This document shows positions 1-8,051 of a stretch of 50,251 bases of DNA, piece after piece. A program made the position numbers and the translations under genes. The DNA is from an uncultured Bacteroidales bacterium (GTDB taxonomy: Bacteria; Bacteroidota; Bacteroidia; Bacteroidales; Bacteroidaceae). The stretch is taken from assembly GCA_902760315.1 (NCBI GenBank), contig CACWFV010000028.1:1-50251 (forward strand). Direction: 5' to 3'. The notes under the pieces are model-generated. The model did not search any database. It saw nothing but the letters and a program-made list of their open reading frames with translations, and had not been told where the DNA came from. How positions within the stretch are numbered: the first letter of the stretch is position 1; each line of letters begins with the position of its first letter.

Positions 1-559
1 GTTCTCTTGTTTTGATGTATTGATAGAGTTTCTTGCGTATGCGATGCAGACGGGTGGCCAGCGTGCCGGCATCAGTATCGGTGACTTCGGCTATGACGGC
101 GAGCGGTTGTTGCTCAAAGTAATGCTGCTGTATGAGCAGGCGCTCCGTGGGCGGCAGTCGGCGGATGGCCTCAACGAGCAACCGTATGCGCTGGTCATCG
201 TCCGTATCCAGCACGCTGTTGGCCTCGTCGTCAGGAATGGTCTGTAGCGTTAGCTCGTCTGTTTCAAACCATACGCCAGGATGCCGGCGTATATGGTCAA
301 GACAAAGCCGATAGGCGATACAGCGAAGCCATGTATAGAACGAACTGCGCTGCGAGTCATATTGTGCCAACTGTGCGTATGCTTTCACGAAGCAGTCCTG
401 TGCCAGTTCCTCGGCATCTTCGCGGCATGTCACCATTGTGGCAACGAAGGCAAAGAGCCGTGCCCTGTAGCAGTCAACCAACAGAGCATAGTCTGCCTGC
501 TGACCGTCGCGTAGCACATGGTCTATCATCTGCTGGTCTTTCTCGTCTTGCTGTTTCAT
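1..559 (-). CDS. ECF-type RNA polymerase sigma factor, 3' end cut by window edge
   Basis: The reading frame is open from an ATG at 559 to the window edge: 186 codons with no stop, so the C-terminus is missing. Region sigma-2 is visible around residues 25-90 (REDAEELAQDCFVKAY near 46-61, then FYTWLRCIAYRLCLD), and the sigma-4 helix-turn-helix around 130-180 (RLPPTERLLIQQHYF, then a recognition helix ending RLHRIRKKLY). Extracytoplasmic-function sigma factors direct RNA polymerase to stress or surface regulons. It lies 63 bp downstream of the adaptor gene on the same strand and could be read from the same transcript; no clear TAnnTTTG box is seen in the gap. A partner anti-sigma gene, if any, would lie beyond the window. 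The family is clear; the target regulon cannot be told. Confidence 0.88.
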   Translation of the reverse strand, partial: MKQQDEKDQQMIDHVLRDGQQADYALLVDCYRARLFAFVATMVTCREDAEELAQDCFVKAYAQLAQYDSQRSSFYTWLRCIAYRLCLDHIRRHPGVWFETDELTLQTIPDDEANSVLDTDDDQRIRLLVEAIRRLPPTERLLIQQHYFEQQPLAVIAEVTDTDAGTLATRLHRIRKKLYQYIKTRE

Positions 560-622
560 CACTAATATATACGCCAAAAGCAGAAAGAGATTACATGGTT
601 TAACGTTTTTTACAATATTATC

Positions 623-1888
623 CTATTCCACCTTCAGTTTCTCCTTCCCTTTGTACTTCGTCATGTCGCTGACGACGACCTGCTCGCCCTGCTCCAGACC
701 GCTGATGACCTCGATGTAGTCGTAGTTGCACTCGCCCAACTTAACATTCTTCATTCTTAATTCTTCATTCTTCATTACAAAAAGGGTGTAGTCGCCGGGG
801 CCGCTGTAGAAGGAGCCGTTGCGGATGCGGAGCACGTCGTCCTTGATGCTGGTGATGACGAAGACTTCGGTGCGGAGGCCGGAGCGGAGGCGGGGATGGC
901 TCATGTCGTCGGGCACGACGGTGAAAGTGATGGCTCCGCTCTGGCTCAGGGGCGTCACGGTGTTGATGATGCCCGTGAGGCGCTCCTTGCCGATGCGCAG
1001 GATGACGGCACCGCCGACGCGGACGCGCTCGCTGTGGCTGTCGGAGATTTCGCACTCGGCCTTGAAGTGGCTCAGGTCGCTTACCACGGCAATCTTCTGA
1101 CCTGCGCCGATGGTGCTGCCCACCTCGGTGTTGATGTAGGTGAGCGTGGCACGGCGCGGCGAGCGTATCTTGGCATCGTCGAGGGTGCGGCGCTTCTCGT
1201 CGAGTCCCTTTTCGAAGATGCCGTTCTGGAGTTGCTGCATACGGAGGTCGGCCCGGCGCACGCGCTGCTCGTTCTGGTACTGCTGGCGCAGTTGCGAGAG
1301 TTGCATCCGCGCGGTTTTTAGTGTCGTCTCGGCCTGGCGCACACGGTCGCGGGTACCAGAGCCAAGGCTGTCAAGGTAGAGTTCGTTGCGCAGTTGGGCT
1401 TCAAGTTGTGAGAGTTCCATCTCCTTCACCTCTATCTGCATCCGGCGGTCGGAGAGTTGCGTCTCTACGTTGGCCTTTAGCTGGGCGGTCTGCTGACGGC
1501 GTATCTCGCGCTCGTCGAGGGCTTTGGAGTAGTCGGTCTCAGCTGACTGCAAGTCGAGGCGCAGCAGGGGCGTGCCTACGTCCACGCTGTCGCCGCTGTG
1601 GGCATAGACCTCTAATATCTGGCTACTGATGGGCGACACGATGATTTCCTCGAAGGCGGGGACGATGCGCCCCGTGGCCGAGACGCTGACGTCGATGGTG
1701 CCGCGGTCCACCTCGGAGATGATGAGGGCCTTGCGGTCGAGGGTCGGTATCATCTGCGTGCCGAGCCAGGCACCTGCGCCGAGCACTGCTACTGCGATGG
1801 CAACGGCCACGGCGATGCGACGGAGTTTGCGCCGGCGTTGTTCGCTGACAGGAATCGCCCTGTCCATTGTCTGATTATCGTTCTTCAT
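623..1888 (-). CDS. HlyD/MacA-type periplasmic adaptor subunit of tripartite efflux pump
   Basis: 421 aa. A basic N-terminus (RRRKLRR) is followed by one membrane anchor (about residues 24-46), then a biotinyl-lipoyl half motif (VDVGTPLLRLD), a long alpha-helical hairpin rich in Gln, Arg and Leu (about 115-245), the second lipoyl half (GSTIGAGQKIAVVSD) and beta-barrel and membrane-proximal domains. The family bridges an inner-membrane ABC transporter to a TolC channel, which fits its place as last transporter gene of the operon, after the TolC gene. Oddity: residues 372-381 (MKNEELRMKN) are encoded by a tract of 7-bp tandem repeats like those found between genes in this window; it falls in a predicted beta-hairpin near the C-terminus. 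The exported substrate cannot be inferred. Confidence 0.92.
   Translation of the reverse strand: MKNDNQTMDRAIPVSEQRRRKLRRIAVAVAIAVAVLGAGAWLGTQMIPTLDRKALIISEVDRGTIDVSVSATGRIVPAFEEIIVSPISSQILEVYAHSGDSVDVGTPLLRLDLQSAETDYSKALDEREIRRQQTAQLKANVETQLSDRRMQIEVKEMELSQLEAQLRNELYLDSLGSGTRDRVRQAETTLKTARMQLSQLRQQYQNEQRVRRADLRMQQLQNGIFEKGLDEKRRTLDDAKIRSPRRATLTYINTEVGSTIGAGQKIAVVSDLSHFKAECEISDSHSERVRVGGAVILRIGKERLTGIINTVTPLSQSGAITFTVVPDDMSHPRLRSGLRTEVFVITSIKDDVLRIRNGSFYSGPGDYTLFVMKNEELRMKNVKLGECNYDYIEVISGLEQGEQVVVSDMTKYKGKEKLKVE
741..775 (-). repeat. In-gene 7-bp tandem repeat (ATGAAGA-type)
   Basis: On the minus strand this reads ATGAAGA, ATGAAGA, ATTAAGA, ATGAAGA, ATGTTAA: five units of 7 bp inside the adaptor gene, in frame with it. 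Similar tracts elsewhere in the window lie between genes. Confidence 0.85.
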
Positions 1889-1891
1889 TTT

Positions 1892-1915
1892 CGTTATTAC
1901 GTTATATCGTTATCA
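1892..1915. repeat. 8-bp tandem repeat between TolC and adaptor genes
   Basis: Three units, CGTTATTA, CGTTATAT and CGTTATCA, fill most of the 31-bp gap between the TolC stop codon and the adaptor start codon. No terminator-like hairpin is present, so cotranscription is expected. Confidence 0.8.
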
Positions 1916-1919
1916 CGAA

Positions 1920-3386
1920 TCATTTAATTATCTTCTCGAAATCCTCACTGAGTTCGCAGCCGCGCTCGAAGTCCCAGAGGGCGATGCTGCGGAGTTGATA
2001 GTAATAGTACCAGTAGTTGAAGAGCTGCTGGATGCGGTTCTGGCGGGCCTGGTCCTTGGCCTTCTGTGCATCAGAGAGTTCGAGTGTTGAGATGCTGCCT
2101 ATCTTGAACGTCTCGACGTTGGTGTGGTAGCGGCGGCGGGCAATGGTGTCGGCCTCGCAAGCAATGCGCAGTTGCTCGGCTTGGTTGTTGAACTGCTCGG
2201 TCAGGATAAAGATGTCCTGGCGGAAGTCCTGCGACTGCTGGCGCAACTGCCCCTGCACTATCTCGCGGTTCGACTCAGCCATGCGACGCTGCCCCTTGCG
2301 CTTACCCCAGTCGAGCAGCGGCACGGTGATGCCCACTGATACCACCTCGTTGCTCAGCAGGTTGCGGTAGGCGGCGTTTAGGTTGTCGGCGCTGCCGGTG
2401 TAGCCTAACTGAGCGTAGAGGTTGATGCTCTGGCGGTTGGCGCGGGCCGAAGCCACGGCATAGTCGGCCTCCATTTGGCGGCGGCGCATAGTGGTGGCAA
2501 GAGCGTTGTTCTGGAGGGCGTGATTCAGCACATTGTCATAGTCGAGGCGCACCTGTGGCACATTCTCAGGCACTACTGGCTCTATGTCTGCTTCCACATC
2601 GAGGAACGAGCGGAGGGCGAACTGGCGGGCCTGCCGGTTACTCTCGCTATTGGTCAGAGCACTGCGGGCGGTGAGTACGTCGAGGCGCAGTTGCAGCACG
2701 TCGTTCTCGCTGATGGTGCCCATGCGGCGCTTGGCCTGCGCCACCTCGTAGAGTTTTTCGGCTGTCTGCAGGTTCTGGCGGGCAATGTTCACCTGTTCGC
2801 CAGCCAACAGCAGACCGAAATAGAGGCTGATGGCTTGCATAGCCACCTGCTCCGTCTCGGTGAGGAATCGCGCCTGCGCCTCGCGATAGCGCAGCGGCTC
2901 TATGCGACGGTTCCATTTCAGATGGTTCACGCTGAAGAGCGGCTGCTGCAGGGTGATGGCCACGGGCAGCGACATGAACTGGTTCTGTGACCCACCACTA
3001 CCCGACTGGTGCAGATAGTCGAGCGACGACTCCACGCTGAGCGTGCCGCCCGTTGGCCACAGTTTTTGCGTGATGTTCACTGCTCCATCCAGTCCGAGGT
3101 AGTCGTTGCGCACGAACGACAGCGAGCCGTCGGCCTGCTGGTACGAGCTGTAGCGCTTGTTCCATGACGGGGCTGTGCCCGACAGCGACACCTCCGGCAG
3201 CAGGTCGGCCTTGTAACTGCGCCACTGCCAGTAGGCCGACCGCAGTTCGCCAAGTGCCACGGCTGCGTCAATGCTCTGGCGCCGCGCCATCGCAATGCAA
3301 TCGTCGAGGGAGAGGCGCAGGGTGTCCGTCTGTGCCAAGACAGCGAGGGGCAACCAAGCGAGGAAGAACGCGAAAACTTTATTCAT
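1920..3386 (-). CDS. TolC-family outer membrane efflux channel protein
   Basis: 488 aa with an N-terminal Sec signal (MNKVFAFFLAWLPLAVLAQ). The mature protein opens with LRLSLDDCIAMA, the usual start of the OEP domain, followed by the two-fold repeat of long helices and beta strands (YRNLLSNEVVSVGITVPLLDWGKRKGQ in the second half is diagnostic in outline). It would form the outer membrane exit duct for the ABC permeases and the adaptor in this operon. Its ATG overlaps the end of the upstream permease by 8 bp (ATGAATAA), indicating translational coupling. Length is normal for the family. The substrate is unknown. Confidence 0.93.
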   Translation of the reverse strand: MNKVFAFFLAWLPLAVLAQTDTLRLSLDDCIAMARRQSIDAAVALGELRSAYWQWRSYKADLLPEVSLSGTAPSWNKRYSSYQQADGSLSFVRNDYLGLDGAVNITQKLWPTGGTLSVESSLDYLHQSGSGGSQNQFMSLPVAITLQQPLFSVNHLKWNRRIEPLRYREAQARFLTETEQVAMQAISLYFGLLLAGEQVNIARQNLQTAEKLYEVAQAKRRMGTISENDVLQLRLDVLTARSALTNSESNRQARQFALRSFLDVEADIEPVVPENVPQVRLDYDNVLNHALQNNALATTMRRRQMEADYAVASARANRQSINLYAQLGYTGSADNLNAAYRNLLSNEVVSVGITVPLLDWGKRKGQRRMAESNREIVQGQLRQQSQDFRQDIFILTEQFNNQAEQLRIACEADTIARRRYHTNVETFKIGSISTLELSDAQKAKDQARQNRIQQLFNYWYYYYQLRSIALWDFERGCELSEDFEKIIK

Positions 3387-4692
3387 GATGTAAGGCTTCT
3401 ACGGGACGTTTGTACATGGCGCGGAAGGTAGGCACCACCATGCCAAGGGTGACGATAATCAACAGCAGCACGTATTGGATGGCGCAGACAATGAGGAAGT
3501 GCAGCCAAAACGTGTTCACCCAGTCCGTCTCCTGACCCGTACCCGTCATGGTAAAGCCCTGGGCAAGACCGATGTTCATGGCAAACTGGAGCCAGATAAC
3601 CCAGCCGATGACACTGGCGACAAACGTCAGCAGGGCGGCCTCTCGCCATAGCATCCAGAACACGTTGCTTCGCTTGGCTCCAAAACTGCGCATGATGCCA
3701 ATGTCCTCCGTGCGCTTACGAATCTGCAGCCAGAAGGTGCCGAGTGTGCCAAGGACGACGTTCAGTAGTAACAAGGCGATAAATGTGCCCATGACGCTGA
3801 GGAGCATGCTGTCGGAGACATTGACCGACATCTGCTTTTGATATTCGGTGTAGGTGCGGGCGTTGGCGAGGCCGTATTCACCCGTCATCAGGTCCAACTG
3901 CCTGTCTGCCGAATTCTGCCGGATGACAAACTCATCCGCATCCTCGCCGGAACGCAGGCGGATGAGCATCTTCGGTGTGTTGTTGCTGAGGGCGGTCACT
4001 CGTGTAAGGACAGCGTAGGCATAGCGTTCGCGGGGTTTCAGGCGGAAATCTTCAACCACGCCGAAGACCGTATAGCGGGCAACAATTTTGTTGGCAGGCC
4101 CGTGCTGCACGGCATTGCCGTTGTAGTCGGTCTCCACGATACGGCGGCCCACGGCTTGGTCAGTGCCGAAGAGTGCCAGGGCCATCGAACGGGTGATGAC
4201 GGCACCGTCGGCAGGACACTCGCTGGAGAGTTTTTCCGCCGACGGACTACCCTTGATGGGTGTCAGCCCCTGCGTCTCGAAGAATTGCTCACCAAGCAGG
4301 AAACTCATCGAGTTAGCACCACAGAAGCGCGTGGTATCGGCCTCGACGCGAAAGGTAGAGAGACGGTACCAATTGCCTTCGTCCACGAAATCCGTGGCCA
4401 GTCCGGCATACTGAACCTCAGGCAGTGAGCGGACTTTTTCGCGCAAGGCATAGAGATTGGCCAAAGAAGCCTCTCCAATAGAGTCGGGGACTTCGGATGA
4501 CATGCCCACCTGACCTATGACGAGATGGTCGCGCTCGAAGTCACCGTCGGGACGGCAAAGGTGGGTATCGTAATAGGATACAACGAAATAGTCGAGGAAG
4601 TAGAAACTGAGCACGGCGACGAGGGCTATCTCCACCACAATCCAAGCATTCTGACGACGATTGGCCCAAAAATTCTTTATTGTCTGGTTCAT
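3379..4692 (-). CDS. ABC transporter permease, FtsX/MacB-like (pair 2, type B)
   Basis: 437 aa. One N-terminal membrane segment (about residues 16-38), a large periplasmic region (about 40-290), and three C-terminal membrane segments, the MacB/FtsX topology. The segment RTEDIGIMRSFGAKRSNVFW is the typical FtsX cytoplasmic coupling helix after the second membrane segment. It closely resembles the permease at 6759-8051 (same start architecture, same 'VTSYVTHL/VVSYYDTHL' stretch, same end 'EAL..E'), so the two are paralogues. It overlaps the upstream permease by 4 bp (ATGA) and TolC by 8 bp. It should pair with 4689-6017 and use the single ATPase at 6054-6731. Confidence 0.9.
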   Translation of the reverse strand: MNQTIKNFWANRRQNAWIVVEIALVAVLSFYFLDYFVVSYYDTHLCRPDGDFERDHLVIGQVGMSSEVPDSIGEASLANLYALREKVRSLPEVQYAGLATDFVDEGNWYRLSTFRVEADTTRFCGANSMSFLLGEQFFETQGLTPIKGSPSAEKLSSECPADGAVITRSMALALFGTDQAVGRRIVETDYNGNAVQHGPANKIVARYTVFGVVEDFRLKPRERYAYAVLTRVTALSNNTPKMLIRLRSGEDADEFVIRQNSADRQLDLMTGEYGLANARTYTEYQKQMSVNVSDSMLLSVMGTFIALLLLNVVLGTLGTFWLQIRKRTEDIGIMRSFGAKRSNVFWMLWREAALLTFVASVIGWVIWLQFAMNIGLAQGFTMTGTGQETDWVNTFWLHFLIVCAIQYVLLLIIVTLGMVVPTFRAMYKRPVEALHHE

Positions 4693-6017
4693 CTTTTCTG
4701 GTTTAGGGATTCGACGATAGGTTTACGCAGCGAGTGCCAAGCGGGGATAAGCGCAGCCATGAGGTTGAGCACGGCGCAGCACGCGAAGGCCACGAGGAAG
4801 AGCGTCGGCGTGAAGAACATCTGGAAGTCGAGGCTCGGTTCATTGCCCACATGGGAGAGACCACGGAACATCTTATGGACCACCTCGGTGTTGCAGACTG
4901 CCGTGATGAAGAGCCACAACAACAGCCAGCCGACAATACCGCCGAGGAGGGTTAGTACGAGGTTCTCGTGGATGACTTCGTTGAGCAGCGTTCGCCGCTT
5001 GCCACCGAAAGCTTTGCGGATGCCCATCTCGGCGCGGCGGGCCTCCATGCGGTTGCTGACCAAGCCGCTTAAGTTGATGGCGGGCAGCAACAGGAACAGC
5101 AGCATCAGCAGCGCGGGCGGTGTCAGTTCCTTAGCCTTCATGACAAGGTCCTGGCCATCGCTGTGGTTGAAGAAGTTCAACGTTTTGAAGAAGTGCGTAT
5201 CGGCATCTATCCGCCACTCGCCCCAGTCCTTGCCCAGCTGCGCATTCATCACGGCGTTGTATTGTCTTCGCAGCGGCTCTATCTCATCGAGGAAGTCCTG
5301 GCGGCTGTAGCCCTCGCGTAGCAGCAGGCGCACGTTGAGCTGGCCGGAGTAACTGACTTGGTCGATACAATGGTCTGGATCTGAATAATCGCCGACTTTC
5401 ACTGAATAGGGTACGTAGATGTCGGCTGTGGCATTCTCCATCAGCGAACTCACCGTTTTGACCACGCCGACAACGCGGAAAGAGTGGGAGCCGCTGCTGT
5501 CGTCGATACTCACATGCGTGGCTTCGCCGAGCAGCTCGGCCACCTTGTCAGTGATGACGCATACGCGCTCGCCCTGTCGGAACTCCTTCTCAGAGAAGGG
5601 GCGCCCACTGAGGAAGTCGAGGTCGTATAAACGGAAGAAACTGGGGTCGGTACGCAGGGCATAAGCGGCTGTTTTATGCTGCTGTGCCTCGTCGCCGACA
5701 ATCAGGAAGGCTTCCGTGACGCCCGTGGCGGACTCCACGCACTTCAGCTGTCGGAAACAAGAGTCGAGGGCGGCCGTGGAGTAGCGCATGTCGAAACTGC
5801 GGCCACTCTCGGCCAGCGACTTGGTGTAGAAGCCATGCAGGGGATAGAGCGTGCGGCTACGGTTCGACTCTGGTGGAATGTCTGCCAGTTTAATGTTCAG
5901 GAAGATGGCAATGACCATCGCCGAAGCAATGGCCACCGCCGTGCCCGCGACGTAAATGGTGGAGAATAGCTTGTCTTCGCGGATGAGCGCAAAGGCGTGA
6001 CGAATAAATCGTTGCAT
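4689..6017 (-). CDS. ABC transporter permease, FtsX/MacB-like (pair 2, type A)
   Basis: 442 aa, four predicted membrane segments in the MacB arrangement: one near residues 20-43, then a periplasmic domain, then three near the C-terminus. The coupling segment reads RRAEMGIRKAFGGKRRTLL, which matches the FtsX consensus. It is a paralogue of 8052-9347, sharing the N-terminal 'IRxAxALxREdKLxS' and 'ADIpPE' stretches and the C-terminal 'PAWhSLRkPIVES'. The 36-bp gap to the ATPase gene is largely three 9-bp repeats. It is the first permease of the second pair in the operon; its role is export, with mechanotransmission from the ATPase to the periplasm by analogy with MacB. Confidence 0.9.
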   Translation of the reverse strand: MQRFIRHAFALIREDKLFSTIYVAGTAVAIASAMVIAIFLNIKLADIPPESNRSRTLYPLHGFYTKSLAESGRSFDMRYSTAALDSCFRQLKCVESATGVTEAFLIVGDEAQQHKTAAYALRTDPSFFRLYDLDFLSGRPFSEKEFRQGERVCVITDKVAELLGEATHVSIDDSSGSHSFRVVGVVKTVSSLMENATADIYVPYSVKVGDYSDPDHCIDQVSYSGQLNVRLLLREGYSRQDFLDEIEPLRRQYNAVMNAQLGKDWGEWRIDADTHFFKTLNFFNHSDGQDLVMKAKELTPPALLMLLFLLLPAINLSGLVSNRMEARRAEMGIRKAFGGKRRTLLNEVIHENLVLTLLGGIVGWLLLWLFITAVCNTEVVHKMFRGLSHVGNEPSLDFQMFFTPTLFLVAFACCAVLNLMAALIPAWHSLRKPIVESLNQKR

Positions 6018-6043
6018 AATCTGTGTAATCCGTATAATCTGTG
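6017..6043. repeat. 9-bp tandem repeat between permease and ATPase genes
   Basis: Units TAATCTGTG, TAATCCGTA, TAATCTGTG. The first base of the tract is the outermost base of the start codon of the downstream permease gene. Confidence 0.8.
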
Positions 6044-6053
6044 GTCGAAATAA

Positions 6054-6731
6054 TTAGAAAATCTGCCGTCCGTCGAGGAACTTAATGATGCGGTCGGTCT
6101 GTGACGCCTGCTTCTCGTTGTGGGTTACCATGACGATGGTGCGGCCGTCCTCCTTATTCAGTTTGTGCAGCAGTTCCATGATCTCGGCACCCATCTTCGA
6201 GTCGAGGTTACCCGTCGGCTCGTCGGCGAGGAGGATTTCAGGGTTGCCGATGATGGCGCGGGCTATGGCCACGCGCTGGCACTGTCCGCCGGAGAGCTGC
6301 GTGGGGCGGTGCTTCATGCGGTGGGAGAGGCCGACACGCTCGATGACCTCCTTGGCCAACCGGATGCGCTCGCTACTGCGCACGCCTCGGTAGATGAGCG
6401 GCAGTTGCACGTTGTCAAGGACGTTGAGCGTCGGGATGAGGTGGAACGACTGGAAGACGAAGCCCAGCGTCTTGTTGCGCAGTTCGGCGAGGCGGTTGTC
6501 GCTCAGTTTCGGGTTAATCACCTGTCCGCACAGTTCAATCTCACCACTCGTCGGCTCGTCGAGCAGTCCCATGATGTTCAGTAGCGTCGACTTGCCGCAG
6601 CCCGAGGGTCCCATGATGCTCAGGAACTCGCCCTTGCGGACTTCGATGTTTACATTCTCCAACGCCAGGGTTTCCACTTCTTCTGTTCGGTAGATCTTGT
6701 TGATCCCTGTTAGTTTAATTACTGTTTCCAT
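6054..6731 (-). CDS. ABC transporter ATP-binding protein, LolD/MacB class
   Basis: 225 aa, normal for the class. All motifs are intact: Walker A GPSGCGKS (41-48), Q-loop Gln94 in FVFQSFHL, signature LSGGQ (146-150), Walker B ILLADE (166-171) followed by PTGNLDS, and H-loop His204. ATP hydrolysis would drive the neighbouring FtsX-like permeases. It is the only ATPase gene in a seven-gene operon that has two permease pairs, so it presumably serves both. It sits exactly between the pairs, 27 bp after the first and 36 bp before the second. Confidence 0.96.
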   Translation of the reverse strand: METVIKLTGINKIYRTEEVETLALENVNIEVRKGEFLSIMGPSGCGKSTLLNIMGLLDEPTSGEIELCGQVINPKLSDNRLAELRNKTLGFVFQSFHLIPTLNVLDNVQLPLIYRGVRSSERIRLAKEVIERVGLSHRMKHRPTQLSGGQCQRVAIARAIIGNPEILLADEPTGNLDSKMGAEIMELLHKLNKEDGRTIVMVTHNEKQASQTDRIIKFLDGRQIF

Positions 6732-6758
6732 TGTTCTTTTGTTTTTATTGTTATTTGT

Positions 6759-8051
6759 TCACTCATCTTTTAATGCTTCGGTAATTTCGCTCCTGCAGAT
6801 GCGCCACGCAGGGATGGCGGTGGCGATGAGCACGGCACATAATATAATAAGGTAGACGATGGTGGAGACCACGAGGAAGTGGGTGCCGAAGTCGTCGAAC
6901 CAGTAGTGGACGGCGGGGTTGAGAGCGCTGAAGTCGTCGCAAAGGCCTCTGCTGGCGGCAAACTGGAAGTAGATGATGCAGCCCAGCAGGACGCTGACGG
7001 TAGTGAGCAGCCATGCCTCGCGGATGAAGCCCCAGAACACACTCCAGCGCGTGGCTCCAAAAGCCAGTCGCACACCCGCTTCCTCTCGTCGCTGACGGGT
7101 GTACATGAGCAGCGTGCCGAACACACCGAAGGCGAGATTAATGGCGAAGAACGCGGCGATGAGCAGGTTGCGGTGTGTCTGGCGGCCCATCCAACTGCTA
7201 TCAACATATTGTTCGCTGGCCTCTACGGCAGTCTGCACGCTTCGCACGTAGAGGTGTTCCGTTACCAGCGAGGCCTGCATCTCGCGCTCCCGTTCCTGCA
7301 CAAAGCGCCGGGCATCGACACCGTCGCGCAGACGTATGATAATGGTAGCATTGCTGACAGGTCCCGAATCGAGAACGAACATGGTGGCATAGTCACGATC
7401 GAAAATTTCGCGGCGCACGTCTTCCACCACAGCGCGGATGAGCCACTCGCGGCGCACATGTTCAAACTGCCCATCGTCATTATAATCAACCTCGTTCGAG
7501 TAGATTCTCCTTCCGGCCACATCGATGGTTCCGAAGAGGGCCATTGCCACTGAGCGGGTGAGGATGAGGGTTTTCTCAAACTCGCAGTCGTGAGTCAGTT
7601 CGCTTGTGGACACTTCGGGCGTCAGCGAATGGATGCCATAGGCCTCAAACATCCTCGACCGGTCTTCAAAGCCTTGCAGCCAGCACAACAGTGAGTCGCT
7701 GTCGTGGTGAAAGAAATTGTTGCGGTGGCTTTGACCAAATCCCAAAGGAGTGGCACGCGTCCGGTAGGCCACAGCCACCTCGTCCATCTCCATTACTCTC
7801 TGCGCCAGATGCGCCTCTTCGTCGTACAGGCTATTCTGAATATCTCTTGAGAAACGCTCATCGTTAGTCAGAGAAGTGGCTACCTCCAACTTCACGATGC
7901 GGTCAATGTCGCAGCCCATAGGCAGGTGGGTAACATAGGAAGTAACTATCACGGGATCGAAGGCCCACCAGCAGGCACAGGTCACGAGCACAAGTTCAAT
8001 GGCGAGCCAGATGGACGTCTTACGTCCGAATATTTCTTTCAGCTGTTTCAT
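6759..8051 (-). CDS. ABC transporter permease, FtsX/MacB-like (pair 1, type B)
   Basis: 430 aa. N-terminal membrane segment at about 13-32, periplasmic domain with repeated acidic and aromatic stretches, and three C-terminal membrane segments; the coupling motif is RREEAGVRLAFGATRWSVFW. It is a paralogue of 3379-4692. It begins on the base immediately after the stop codon of the upstream permease (no gap), so the two are tightly coupled, and both would dimerise over the shared ATPase encoded 27 bp downstream. No substrate is suggested by the sequence. Confidence 0.9.
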   Translation of the reverse strand: MKQLKEIFGRKTSIWLAIELVLVTCACWWAFDPVIVTSYVTHLPMGCDIDRIVKLEVATSLTNDERFSRDIQNSLYDEEAHLAQRVMEMDEVAVAYRTRATPLGFGQSHRNNFFHHDSDSLLCWLQGFEDRSRMFEAYGIHSLTPEVSTSELTHDCEFEKTLILTRSVAMALFGTIDVAGRRIYSNEVDYNDDGQFEHVRREWLIRAVVEDVRREIFDRDYATMFVLDSGPVSNATIIIRLRDGVDARRFVQEREREMQASLVTEHLYVRSVQTAVEASEQYVDSSWMGRQTHRNLLIAAFFAINLAFGVFGTLLMYTRQRREEAGVRLAFGATRWSVFWGFIREAWLLTTVSVLLGCIIYFQFAASRGLCDDFSALNPAVHYWFDDFGTHFLVVSTIVYLIILCAVLIATAIPAWRICRSEITEALKDE

